A stretch of DNA of 64,000 bases. It comes from Welwitschia mirabilis. Lineage: Eukaryota; Gnetophyta; Gnetopsida; Welwitschiales. The notes below the pieces were generated by a model that had not been told where the DNA came from, searched no databases, and saw only the letters and a list, made by a program, of their open reading frames with translations. Shown piece by piece: positions 48,970 through 60,668 of the stretch. A program made the translations under genes and the position numbers. How positions within the stretch are numbered: the stretch's first letter is position 1; each line of letters begins with the position of its first letter. The stretch lies in NCBI GenBank assembly GCA_051453625.1, contig JBOZIK010000001.1, positions 57,192,867 through 57,256,866 on the forward strand, read 5' to 3'.

Positions 48970-50240
48970 CACTTAGTTATCATTATTGCATAGGGATATA
49001 TGAGGTAAAGTTTACCAAAGATACAAGATTAATTCTATCTTATAATGAAAATTCAAAAAAAAAAAAGAAAAATCAGAAGTTGAGAGAAAAGTTGATATTT
49101 GATGGGTGATACAAGGGAACAAAAATTCTCCAAGGATCTAGCAATTCATTCAAATCTTCTTCTTCATTTTAATTTATTATAAAACCTAAATATTTAGTGA
49201 GCTTCACCTAAAAATTGCTAATATGAATGATTGTATAATAATAATAAAAGAATGAAACACACTAAGAATTAATCCTATCTAAATGTTGCTAATGTGAAGT
49301 AAATGCGTAATAACAATGAAAGGATTTAAAATAATTATAAAAATGGTCCTATTAAAATATTGTTAATGCCAAATTAATGTACAATAATAATGAAATGGTT
49401 CAAACCAATTCTTATATTAAACTTGAAATGAATATACATTACATTAATGAAAGAGGAGAAGAAGAAGATCTCTTCAAATAGCTGAGAATGATTCTACCCT
49501 TAAGAAAGATTATTAGAGTGCCATGAAATTTTATCCTCTAAGTCTTCCCCAAGTTGAATAAATTAAACAATGTTTAAAATGGGCACTCAAGTCTTTTTTA
49601 TAGATGAAAGAATTCTTGAGAAGTTATGTCATGATTGCATTAAGTGGGGATTATATAATGAGAGTTACTTAAGGGTGGTTATATAAGGAGGGAATTATAA
49701 ATATTTTTAGCATATAGTCAAAAAAAGAATTCCTTTGTCTTCAAGTATAAACATGGTAATGACATGTCCTTTGATTATCGATGATGTTGTTAATGGATAT
49801 GATGTCATATATCTTTGCCTTGGTCATCCTTGTTATGCCACATATCATTATGATATCTCATCTTGTACTTTTACCATATGTTATTAGGTTTGAATATTTG
49901 TTCTAAATTAATTATGACTTAGCCTATAAGTTAAATGTAATTAACTCCTAAAGACAATTCATGAACATGAGTTTTACAATAATCTTTCTTAGAAGAGTGA
50001 TGTAAATGGTATTCTTGATTAGCAGCATTATCGTTTGACACTAGAATATGATCAGTTTGGACCCAGGTCTTCCAAAGGCTATAATATACTTACTCATGTT
50101 AAGAGAAGTTTACAATTACATGGAAACGTAATAAAAATATTATAAAACATTAATGTGTGATAAAATAAGTAATTTAATATTTCTCCTTATGCTAAATTAA
50201 TCCATTTTACTTACTTAGAATGTTAGTTTTTACATGCAAA
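48970..50240 (-). repeat. Left LTR of the unclassified element
   Basis: Matches 53864-55137 in the same orientation throughout. Ends near TACATGCAAACACA. Confidence 0.6.
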
Positions 50241-53200
50241 CACACCCTCTAACTAGTCTTTTGTTAGTCCCTTAGTAACATGTTAATGAAGAAATGGTGA
50301 CATAAAAACATTCATTAAATGGAAATGGCAAGTTAAAAAAAGATATGACATTTATCAATTTTTAGCAATTAGGCATCAAAATAAATTTTTTTAAATAAAG
50401 GTAGATGTCATACCCCCAATCAAAATTAAAATTTATCCTTAAAGTTATAAAGATAGAAAATTTATATAAGGCTTTTGAGAATAAGTCAATTACATGACCA
50501 ACAAATGAGTTTCATCAATGGATTTAAGGAAAATAATGCAATGCAAGGATTAAATTAAAATGCAATGTTTAGAAAATACAAAACATTAAACCTAATGGAA
50601 AACATATCAATTAATGAATTCAAAAGATGAATACCTTAGTTAATAACCACATTCTTGAAAATTTCTCAAATTTTATTTTGAATTTGAAATGCATCACATT
50701 ATTAAGAAAATAAGATATTCTCTAAGTAAACCTACAAGTCATTAACAGTTAGTTAAACTAATTTGCAAGTACACAAATTAAGAAATGTAAATACAAAATC
50801 ATCTCTAAATTCCATTTTTTTAATTCCAATTTTACCAATTCTATAATCATGACTTATTTCTTGTTTTAAACATTTTGATTTAATTGGACATTTAGTGTTA
50901 TAACATCTTCTTTCAATAGAGTTAGACATGTTGATTTATGAAGGAGTCAATGTTGCATTACCAACAATCATTTATAGCCTTGATGTTATTGAACATGTTA
51001 CAAATAAATTGTTAGAAATACATTACCAGTAAGCATTCATAGCCTTGATGCAATTAATCAAATCCAAATTTTAATGATTAAAACTTAATATGCTTTTAAA
51101 GAGGAGATTTTTTTACTTTTTAATTATCCTTTTATAATATTTTAATCCACATAAAGGGATCATTTTCTCATAGTCTAATCAAGATAATTCTTGTCCTTGT
51201 AAAATGTTTAGAATAATTGACTTAACATGAAATTAGAATCCACCTTAATTCAACCATATTTTCCTATTAGAGACCTTAAGTGAAACTAAACGTTAACGAG
51301 TCAACTCAAAAATAAGCAAAACCATTTTATCCAAAAACTATAGATAAACTTAAATTCTATGTAGTTTTAAATAATAAATGGGTTACTTGTTAATGATTTA
51401 TTTCAATTTAGGATTATTAACTAGGATCATCTAATCTTAAGAACTTGTAAATGGATGGAAGCGATGGATGGTTAGTGAACTAAGGTGATAGACAAAACAA
51501 CTTAAGATGATGGTAGTTTATTTGGTTGTGAGGGTGAAATTTTGGATTTCCTACAGATTTAAGACATGAAAGGGTATCTAGCACAAAATTTTTTAACATT
51601 TTTAATTTTTTAAACTAAAATTTATTATAAAAGAAAAATATACTATAAAATAAAATCCTAATTTAAAATCACACAACAGAGTTAAAAATTTCTCAAGGCT
51701 GTTTCCAAGGTATTGCACATGTAATAGTTCAAAATGGTAAATGCAATGTTTGAATGATGTGTCAAATTTATACAACATATTGAAAGAAGAGACAAAATCC
51801 CTTTAAATATTTATATGTAAATTCATAAAATTTCAAAGCAAATCAACATTAGTGATAAATTTATTCTTTTAAAATTAACAAATTTTCATTTCTTAGCCTA
51901 TTCCTGTTTACTCAATAATTCATGCAAGACATCATTTTGAAGTGAAGATAAAAATGAAGTGGAAACCATTGGAGATGAATGATCATCAAGGAAAGTATTA
52001 GAAAATGGCTCTAAAGGTTTAAAGAATTTGTCTTTATCATTAAGATTTAAGTCTTGCTTAAAAGATGAAAATGATATAATAGGCTCAAGAGGTTATTAAA
52101 AATAAAGGTAATGATGTTTTAAAGGATGTATCATGAATTGGCTCTTGGTTAATGTTCTCTTCATCATTAAGATTCTTATAGGATTTTCCCTCATATTATT
52201 GCACAGAAAACAAAGGTTAAGGTACATAGAAGTTAATATCATTTCTTCCATTTCTTACCATTTAAGTTGTTAATCATCCTTAAATGTTTTCTCACTTCTT
52301 ACTGATTTATCATCATCATGTAAAGTTTTTAATCCTATTCCAGAATATAATCTAAGTGCACATTGATGTTTACTTTTTAAGGAATGTATAAAGTTATGAT
52401 CCTCTAGGAGGTTTTCATTGGTTTTGTTATGGCTTTCTTCCTCATTTGTAAGGGGTAGAGTTTGTATGTTATTATTTATAGTGTCATTAAACCCTTTAAA
52501 GTTTTTTATGCTTGTAAGTTCATAAATGTGGAAAGGTTTTCTTATTTTTATTATTGTTTAATGTTGCTAAGGATTTATTCATTAGTTTAAGCCATTTGTT
52601 AAAGAAGTTACTTGATATTTTTTGTGGTTTTCATAATGGATTCTTCCAAAGATTAAGTATGTATTTGAAGTGTATTGGAAGAAGATTTAAAATTACCTTC
52701 TAAAAATCTCTAAAACATATCATCAAAGGAAGGTGGGATGATTTATTAGGTATATAAGTTAACAGGTGGTGATCAAATGATGAAAGGTATTTAAAAAACA
52801 ATAAAGGTAAGGGTTAAAGGATGATAAATACAACACTAAGGATGGAATTTAAGGATTGTAAGGGGTAAAAAAAGTTGTGGAATCAAATTATCTTAGTTAA
52901 TAATAGGGATTCTCATTAGAAGGAGATTAATTTAAGTATGAATGGGGTTGAGGATATTGCTCAAATATTTGTCTATGTTGAATGAAGTTACCTATAGTAT
53001 ATTTGAGTTTATCATAATTATAAAACGTATAGGGGAAGATAAGTTATTTATTATAAGGTATTTTAAATGGATTTGAAGCCTAACTCATGGTTTAAGTTTA
53101 AGAAAATGATTGATGGTTTAGGTTGGGAGTTCACATTTTCTTGATATTTCATGGTTTTAGAGGGATCCTATGAGCCAAAATAGATTAGAGAGATTCCAAG

Positions 53201-53863
53201 CAGTATGTCTGTAAGTTATAGGGGCTTTAAAGTAAGAAGGTTAACAAAACCAGTTAGGGAAGTTAACAATATTAGTCTAATAAAGTAAAAAGGATTAGGA
53301 AGAGATAGAGTTTAGCTTCAAATAGATGGTTTTGGGTTGTAGGATCTGAGAAATTTTTGATGGAAATCCAAAATGAATGTAAGTAAAATTTTTCAATCTA
53401 GGAAAATAAACCTATACATTTTTAAATTTTTCTTAAATTTTTTGTAGAAATAAAAACTAAAAGAAATAAAAACTTTACAAATTTTTATAGAAGATAAAAT
53501 GCATAAAATAAATTATTACAATTTGGTTCAGTTTTAAATTCATAATCCTAGGTTTAGTTACACCTATACGAAAGTTGTTAGACTTGTAATACAAAATTAT
53601 TAGACATATAAATGAAGTTTTAGCTATTAGAAAAGATAAGAAAACTTAACCATTTAAACTAGTGGTTTTCTCTTTTATTTTAATATTTTCTTTTTCTTTT
53701 AGGGGTAGGAACTATTCTATTCCTAGTAAAAAAAAATCTAATTGAAAAAAATTACAAGAAGAAAATCATGCATTCTTGGAAAACTTATCATGCAAATATA
53801 TACCTACTAATAAGACCAAAGTCTAATTGTAGATTTATAATGATTCATATTTAAAATTATTTT
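50241..53863. other. Interior of the unclassified LTR element
   Basis: AT-rich with dense stops. The minus strand around 52650-52750 gives short Leu/Phe-rich stretches only. Nothing assigned. Confidence 0.4.
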
Positions 53864-55137
53864 ATGCTTAGTTATCATTTTTTTATATGGATATATGATG
53901 TAAATCTTACAAAAGATAATAGATTAATTTTATCTTAAATTAAAAATTTAAATAAAATAAAAATAAGAAGTTGAGAGAAAAGTTTACCTTTGGTTAATAA
54001 CACAAGAAAACAAAAATGCTTCAATGATCTAGTGATTTATCCAACTCTCCTCCTTTGCTCTAATGATTTCTGTTTCCTAACATTTGAATATTAATTAAGT
54101 AATACTTAAAAATTACTAATGCCAAATGATTTTACAACAATAATAAATTAATGAATCACACTTAGAATTATTCCTATCTAAATACTACTAATGCCAAGTA
54201 AATATGCAATAATAATGAAAGAATTTAAACTAATTCTAGAAATGGTCCTACATAAATATTACTAATGTCAAATTAATGTATAACAATAACAAAAGGGTTT
54301 AATCTAGTTCTTATATTAAAAATATAATAAATATACATTACATTAATGAAGGAGAAGGAGAAGAAGAACTCTTCAACTAGCCTTAGATCATTCTACCCCT
54401 AAGAAAGGTTATTAGAGTGCCATAATGTCATAGCATTCAAGTATTTTCCACATTAAACTAACTAAAATATGTTTACAATGGTTACATAAGGTACATTTAT
54501 AGATGAAAAAGGCTTGAGGATTTACATCATGATTGTGTTAGATGTTTGCTACATAAGGAAGGTTACTTAAGGGCAGTTACATAAGGATGGCATTATAAAT
54601 ATCTTTGACATGTAGTCACAAAGAGAATTCCTTTATATTCAAGTAAAAACATGATGATGACATGTCCTTTAACTACTAATGATGCTATCAAAAGATTCCA
54701 TGTTATGTATCTTCATCTTAATTATCCTCGTTACATTACATGTAACTGTGATGTGTTATCTTGTATGTTCCTCATGGTTGTTCAGGTTTTGAAGATTTAT
54801 TTTGAATTAATTATGACTTAGTCCATAAGTTAAATGTGATCAAGTCCCTAAGATAGTATACAAACATGAATTTATAGTAATTTACCTTAAAATGATGGAA
54901 GCACCAATAGTTCTAGCTAGTAGCCTAAACATTTGATACTAGAATATGATTAGTTTAGGCACAAATCTTCTAAAGACCATAGTATACTTACTCATCTTAA
55001 GGAAGTTGACAATTGCATGTAAAATTAATAAAAAGAATAGAAAACATTAATATTTGATAAAGTAATCAATTTAATATTTCTTATTATGCTAAATTGATTC
55101 ATTTTATTTACTTACAATGTTAATTTTTACATGCAAA
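53864..55137 (-). repeat. Right LTR of the unclassified element
   Basis: Starts TGCTTAGTTATC and ends TACATGCAAAGATG. Visible divergence from the left copy is high, so the insertion is old. Confidence 0.6.
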
Positions 55138-55185
55138 GATGTTCCATATTCTTGAAATTATAACGGAGTATAACAAACTAATTTT

Positions 55186-55190
55186 ATAGT
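55186..55190 (+). repeat. Target site duplication, left
   Basis: ATAGT, repeated exactly at 61877-61881 on the other side of the GP element. Confidence 0.8.
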
Positions 55191-56398
55191 TGTTGCAGTG
55201 CAAATTTATGCAATGTTTCACGCCTTAATTTAAATCCTATTAATTACAAATAAGATGCACAAATATAGCACACTAATATAATCGGAGTGATTCAAATGTC
55301 GTAATTCTGTCGAAGGCCAATAGTATGGATAATAAAGAGTTTATTTCAAGAAAGAAATATGTAACCCTAATATACTGAAATAAATTGCAAACATGAAATT
55401 AAAATAGCAATGCAAAACTAATCTATGAAAAGCATTAACGATGCACCTAATCTAATCAAACTCAACCTTAACAAAGGCTGCCCTCATAATCTATATAATC
55501 AAAGAAACCTGTCACGAATATTAAACAATATAAACTATGAGGGATAATTTCATACAATTATAAACAAAAAGGATAACTCATATTAAAATCTAAAAGGCAT
55601 NNNNNNNNNNNNNNNNNNNNNNNNNNNNNNNNNNNNNNNNNNNNNNNNNNNNNNNNNNNNNNNNNNNNNNNNNNNNNNNNNNNNNNNNNNNNNNNNNNNN
55701 NNNNNNNNNNNNNNNNNNNNNNNNNNNNNNNNNNNNNNNNNNNNNNNNNNNNNNNNNNNNNNNNNNNNNNNNNNNNNNNNNNNNNNNNNNNNNNNNNNNN
55801 NNNNNNNNNNNNNNNNNNNNNNNNNNNNNNNNNNNNNNNNNNNNNNNNNNNNNNNNNNNNNNNNNNNNNNNNNNNNNNNNNNNNNNNNNNNNNNNNNNNN
55901 NNNNNNNNNNNNNNNNNNNNNNNNNNNNNNNNNNNNNNNNNNNNNNNNNNNNNNNNNNNNNNNNNNNNNNNNNNNNNNNNNNNNNNNNNNNNNNNNNNNN
56001 NNNNNNNNNNNNNNNNNNNNNNNNNNNNNNNCTGAACGATGAGGTGGATGATGATGTCTATAGGTAGATCTCAGTTTGTCTGGAAGTTATCTGAATGTGA
56101 ACTCTATCATATGCTTAGTTAAATTTGTTGTCCTGACTGTTGTGTGGACGACGGAGGGAACGATAGTATTTTCTCGATCTTTTATCAGTGAAATTACTTT
56201 GTCATTTGCAAGAATCATGATCCAAAATAATATATATCCATATCTGCATGAAATGATTGTGTTTTATCTGATATCTGCATTTTTCATTTTGTTATCCTTG
56301 ATTCTCAATTATCATAAAAACTAAGCAATTATCTATTAATTCACTTGTAAAACAACTCAGAATACCCTATCAAATACACATAAGTCGGTAGTGCAACA
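55191..56398 (-). repeat. 3' LTR of GP copy 3
   Basis: Plus-strand start TGTTGCAGTG, end GTGCAACA. Same length as its partner even though 431 bases are N (55601-56031), so the gap size is accurate. Confidence 0.85.
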
Positions 56399-56412
56399 TA
56401 GCCCCCTAGTTA
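56399..56412 (-). promoter_or_regulatory. Polypurine tract, GP copy 3
   Basis: The minus strand reads TAACTAGGGGGCTA directly before the LTR start TGTTGCACTACC. Confidence 0.7.
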
Positions 56413-57729
56413 GCCTTGTCAGTCCCTGACAAAAATAGGTGGTAAATCATATATATCAGTAATGAACTAAATTTTTAAAAATTAAAAAATTGAATAAAAT
56501 ACCTATATCAGTATCAGATGTTTGTCATTTAGTCTGTCGTCTGGATGATAATGGAAATGACAGGCTCCTCAAAAGATTTTTAGGATCTGGAACCTGTGAC
56601 AAAAATCTGATTTTACATTAATTAGATAAAATAACCCCTCCTATGATAAACAGTTAAATATAATCATGTAAAAGTCAAGAAGGGTTTGCAATAATGATTT
56701 ATCATAATCAAATAAAATTGTATTAGAATTACTAAAAGTATGTGTGTATCCTGCCCCCAACTTAAAATGTGCAATGCATCCCGAATTATCTAGATTAATG
56801 AAAAAAATGCAAAAATAACTGGAATGAAAACTACTAATGCATAAAGTCCTAAGACAAAGGAGAAAATGGGAAAAGACAAGAAAATAGGGGACATGAAAAT
56901 AGAAGAAAAGCAGAGAGGAAATACACGCAAGTAACAAGAAGAAGAGTGCTTATCTATTCTAAGTACTAACATAGCAAAATCCAAAGGAAAACATCATAAT
57001 AGTACCTGAGTAAAGATGCATGATAAAATGTATTAACTTGATAAAGTTCATTTAAAAAAGCAGTGGTTATGGTGATATCTAAGGTGTCAAGTGTGTAGAA
57101 CAATGAAGGTCAAAATCGAAAGTTGCATAAAAATGGACTCATCTATTTCTACCTGCAAACTCACTGAAATCTCCAAAAGTGAAATGGTCAAGTGGGAATA
57201 CTAAAGTTTTATTTCTTTTTCCATGATGAGGGAAGTGCAACCACTATCAGAGGAGTAAGGACCTGTAAAACATAACCAACTGACCCCCCAATGGAGTTCC
57301 CACAGCTACCATATTACACTGCCAAAGGCTCCTCTCAGAAATATTTACCTTGGTGTACTTGCCGTAAGACATCATGCTTTTGACTTTTCTTTCTTTTCTT
57401 TTTTTTTTTTGGACATAAAAGATAATTCCCACAAGATCACACACTTCAAAGACTAAAGTGAATAAGTAAAGTAAAGGACAGAAAAAAACACTCCTTGATA
57501 ACTTAGGATTTAGCCACTATTAAAAAAAAAAACAACACAAGAAATAAGGTATCTTCCTGTAAATACAGTCCATAGACATGAGAATGTTTTAAGATTAGGT
57601 GAATCCAATCTTATGACTTATAAATGCCTAATCATGATACTTTATGAAGTAATACACAAGTCAAGTTAAAAGATGATCAACTAAAGTCATAATATTTAAC
57701 TAAGGAGTAGGCTAGGGAAGAACTTAAGT
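56413..57729 (-). other. Non-coding tail of GP copy 3
   Basis: Shares blocks with the tails of copies 1 and 2 (57230-57390 is the clearest). Inverted motif at 56526-56560. No coding recognised. Confidence 0.55.
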
Positions 57730-60215
57730 AGGAAACAAATGCTTCTACTATGTTCACTATTGTGTATAAAATTCCTCATGTCATTTCAATCGTTTTCTAT
57801 GTGTGCACACCATTTTCCACCCATTATTTTTATGATTTTTTCTTTTACAATTTGCTTTAGGTTTGGATGGTTTTATAAAGATATGGTAGGTTTTATATCA
57901 TCCTCCAATCCTAAATCATTTCTTAATTCTTTTTTAGCTACCTTAAAGACTTGTATTGAAAATTGTTTATTTCCAAAGTGACATTTATGATACAATAGGA
58001 GGTTACATAGAAAGTTCTACCTAGAAGTAAGGGGTATCCATTTTGATGTTCAACTTCTAAAACAACTATGTCTATGGGTAGAAAGCTTCCTCGATCTGAA
58101 TGACCAAGTTCTTTATCACACCTAAGGGTTTCTTAACAAATGAATCAGCTAACTCTAAGATAATTTATGTAGGTTCTATTCATTATTCCAATCCTAAACA
58201 TTTACAAATATGCAAGGGCATGATGTTAACACTAGTTCCTATATCTATTAAGGCTTTTTTAATTCTTTGGTTTTCCTCTAAAGTAATACTAATAGTTACT
58301 GCTTCCGGATCTTTAAATTTTTGACACTTCTTGGAAACTAAGTTGCTAATGGATTGGGATAGGAAGACTTTACTAAGAATAGTTCATTTTTGCTTTCTTA
58401 TTATTAGGTATTTCCATAGCTTAGAGTATTTGGGGTTTTCTTGCAAAAGTTTCCAATAAGGTAAATTAATGCTTATGTTCTGCATTAAGGCTTTCAAGTG
58501 ATCGTCAAAGACAGGGTTTTCATTAAGCCTATTAATCCATGGGGTAGCAAGTTTCTTTTATGACTGATCTTTCTTTTTATTGCTAAGTAAAAAAGGGAAG
58601 GAATGGTTTTCTAAAATTTCTATGTCCTCTTAGTCATCGTTCTTATCGTTTTGGAAAGTTGAAGCATCTTGAGTAGGGGAGTTGTATTATTTCTACTTCT
58701 TATCACCACCTTACAATATTTTTGTACTTTGTTAGTGTTTGGTAAAGATTGAGTGACAAGGGTCCCTTGTGGTCCTTGGTTGGTAAGCATGGTTTATTGT
58801 AAAATGTTCATAAGATTTTCTATATTTGCATTTGTCTTCTCTTGGGTTTTTCTCAACTCCTTAATAGAAATTCTAAGAGGATCACTATGGTTCTAGGAGT
58901 TGAAAGGGCTTTCCATGTTATTTTGATAGTTGGATTGAAATTTTTGATGTTCAAATCTATTTCAGTAAGGTTGGGAGTTAAGATGATTTGTTTGAAAATT
59001 GTTAGGTTGTTCATTCATCTTAGATTGAAAATTGTAATTGGGGACTTGTCTTTGGTTATAGTTGGAGATTCCTTGGTTTAAAGCATGAACTTCTTCATAA
59101 ATTTTCTCTTTGCATGTAGGGAGTAAAGGACATTCCTTTATGATGTGATAACTATCCTCACATAAATCACAAGTTGGAACAACAATTTGACTTTTCTTAG
59201 TTTCCACTTTAGCATTAAGGATCATCTGGGTGTATTTCTCTAAGGTAGATGTGAAATTCTTAATGACGCTAGTTGGTTCATATTCTATTTTGATTGTAGC
59301 TTTATCATGTTTGACTTCTTTGGGATCTTTGATGATTTGGCCTACTATTCTATTCTCTCTAGATGAGGGTTTTGGCCAAGTTTGACTAACTTTGACTAAA
59401 TCTTCTAATATCTTCTAGGCATCTTCTAAAGTTTGGTTTAAGAGGTTGCATCCATAAGAGAAATCTACAAGTTGCTTAGTATGACTATTTAACCCACTAT
59501 ATAAATAGNNNNNNNNNNNNNNNNNNNNNNNNNNNNNNNNNNNNNNNNNNNNNNNNNNNNNNNNNNNNNNNNNNNNNNNNNNNNNNNNNNNNNNNNNNNN
59601 NNNNNNNNAAGAGAAATCTACAAGTTGCTTAGTATGACTATTTAACCCACTATATAAATAGTCTATTAATTCTACCTTAGAAAAGAAATCTACTGGGTTT
59701 GAGTGTAAAGCCACAAAGAATCTCTCATAGACAGAGGCATAGTCTTCATTAAGCAGTTGTTGGAAGTTTGTAACTTTTTTCTTATATTTCCAGATAGTGG
59801 TTTCATTCATAAATCTTTTGATAAAGGCTTCTTCAACTTGGCTCCAAGATTTTAGACTTTTATGAGGGACTGTCCTAAGCTAGAGTTTAGCTTTATCTCA
59901 TAATGTGATGGGAAAAATGACCATGTAAGTTCTATCAGTTATGCGCTTTTTACCATTTCTGAAAGTAAGAATGAGTTGTTTAATTTTAGCGATGTGTTGT
60001 AGGGGGTCTTCGTCAGATTCTTCTCGAAAGGTAGGGCAAGCATTTAAGTTTTTCAATTCTATGTCATTACCCAAAGGTAAGTTAAAAGGGTTTTAAATTT
60101 TAAGTCTTTTATTCATTATGAGATCTCTCAAAGTCACACAAGGAGTAGGAGTAATGGTTTCAACAATAGGGGGTGGATTCAGCAAGATAGGTTATTTTTG
60201 GTAAGAGGTCGACAT
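57730..60215 (-). pseudogene. GP gag-protease, best-preserved copy
   Basis: Gag starts at 60215 (MSTSYQK, then a stop). It continues with FNLPLGNDIELKNLNACPTF, SDEDPLQHI and the retrotransposon gag domain around 59415-59810 (SVYERFFVALHSNP, LIDYLYSGLN). The knuckle at ~59160-59200 is CDLCEDSYHIIKEC, a full CX2CX4HX4C, followed by an Asn/Gln-rich tail (NYNQRQVPNYNFQ). Protease near 58180-58330 keeps the catalytic Asp (LIDIGTSVNIMPLHICK, codon at 58243-58245). Several stops and frameshifts break the frame. A 100-N gap at 59509-59608 has a 52-base exact repeat on both sides and is probably not real. Confidence 0.75.
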
Positions 60216-60647
60216 GGTATGAGATTTTTCAAAATTAAAATCAGATTCTTCTGCAGAATTAAAATCAGAAATTTTAGGAAATTTTAAAGTTTGTGTACCT
60301 AGGCTAGTTTGATTTTCAATTTTAAAATTTAACAAACCTTCTTGGATATTTTCCACAATGAATTACCTCTCTCTCTAGTATTTTTCGTCTTTTCCTATTT
60401 TTACCATTTTGTTTTGGTTCTCAGAAGGTGTTGTCTTGCATGTCATCCAGACGATAACCTGGATAATAGAGACAGAAAATACAGACAACCACAGAATAAG
60501 GAAAAGTAGAAAAGAGGATAGTTATTAGTGGTTAGTAAAAAGTTAAAACTAAAATAAAATACTTATAGAGTACTAGTACACCGCTACTACAGCAAATATT
60601 CGGAATATCCACTGAAGCAATGACAACTCTTGATTTCCAAGTAGCCT

Positions 60648-60665
60648 TCCCCAGCAATGGCGCCA
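60648..60665 (-). promoter_or_regulatory. Primer binding site complementary to tRNA-Asp
   Basis: The minus strand reads TGGCGCCATTGCTGGGGA. The 3' end of plant tRNA-Asp(GTC) predicts TGGCGCCGTTGCCGGGGA, so 16 of 18 match and both differences are transitions. It lies three bases from the LTR end. tRNA-Asp priming is known from Athila-type Ty3 elements. Confidence 0.75.
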
Positions 60666-60668
60666 ATT

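Larger units (their letters stand above)
48970..55137 (-). mobile_element. LTR element with ~1.27 kb direct repeats, lineage unclear
   Basis: Direct repeats at 48970-50240 and 53864-55137 share long blocks (TTAGTTATCATT, GAAGTTGAGAGAAAAGTT, TTATTAGAGTGCCAT, TTTTACATGCAAA). Next to the left repeat, CCCTCTAACTAGTC is similar to the PPT complement of the GP copies, which suggests minus orientation. The 3.6 kb interior has no reading frame I can assign. No PBS was recognised. Confidence 0.6.

Noticed and set aside
56641-56984. Membrane-protein-like minus-strand frames
   Set aside because: They lie in the AT-rich non-coding tail of the GP element. Phe/Ser/Ile-rich runs are expected there, and no homologous frame is kept in copies 1 or 2.
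60648-60665. tRNA gene near the LTR
   Set aside because: Only 18 bases complementary to the 3' end of tRNA-Asp are present, as expected for a primer binding site.
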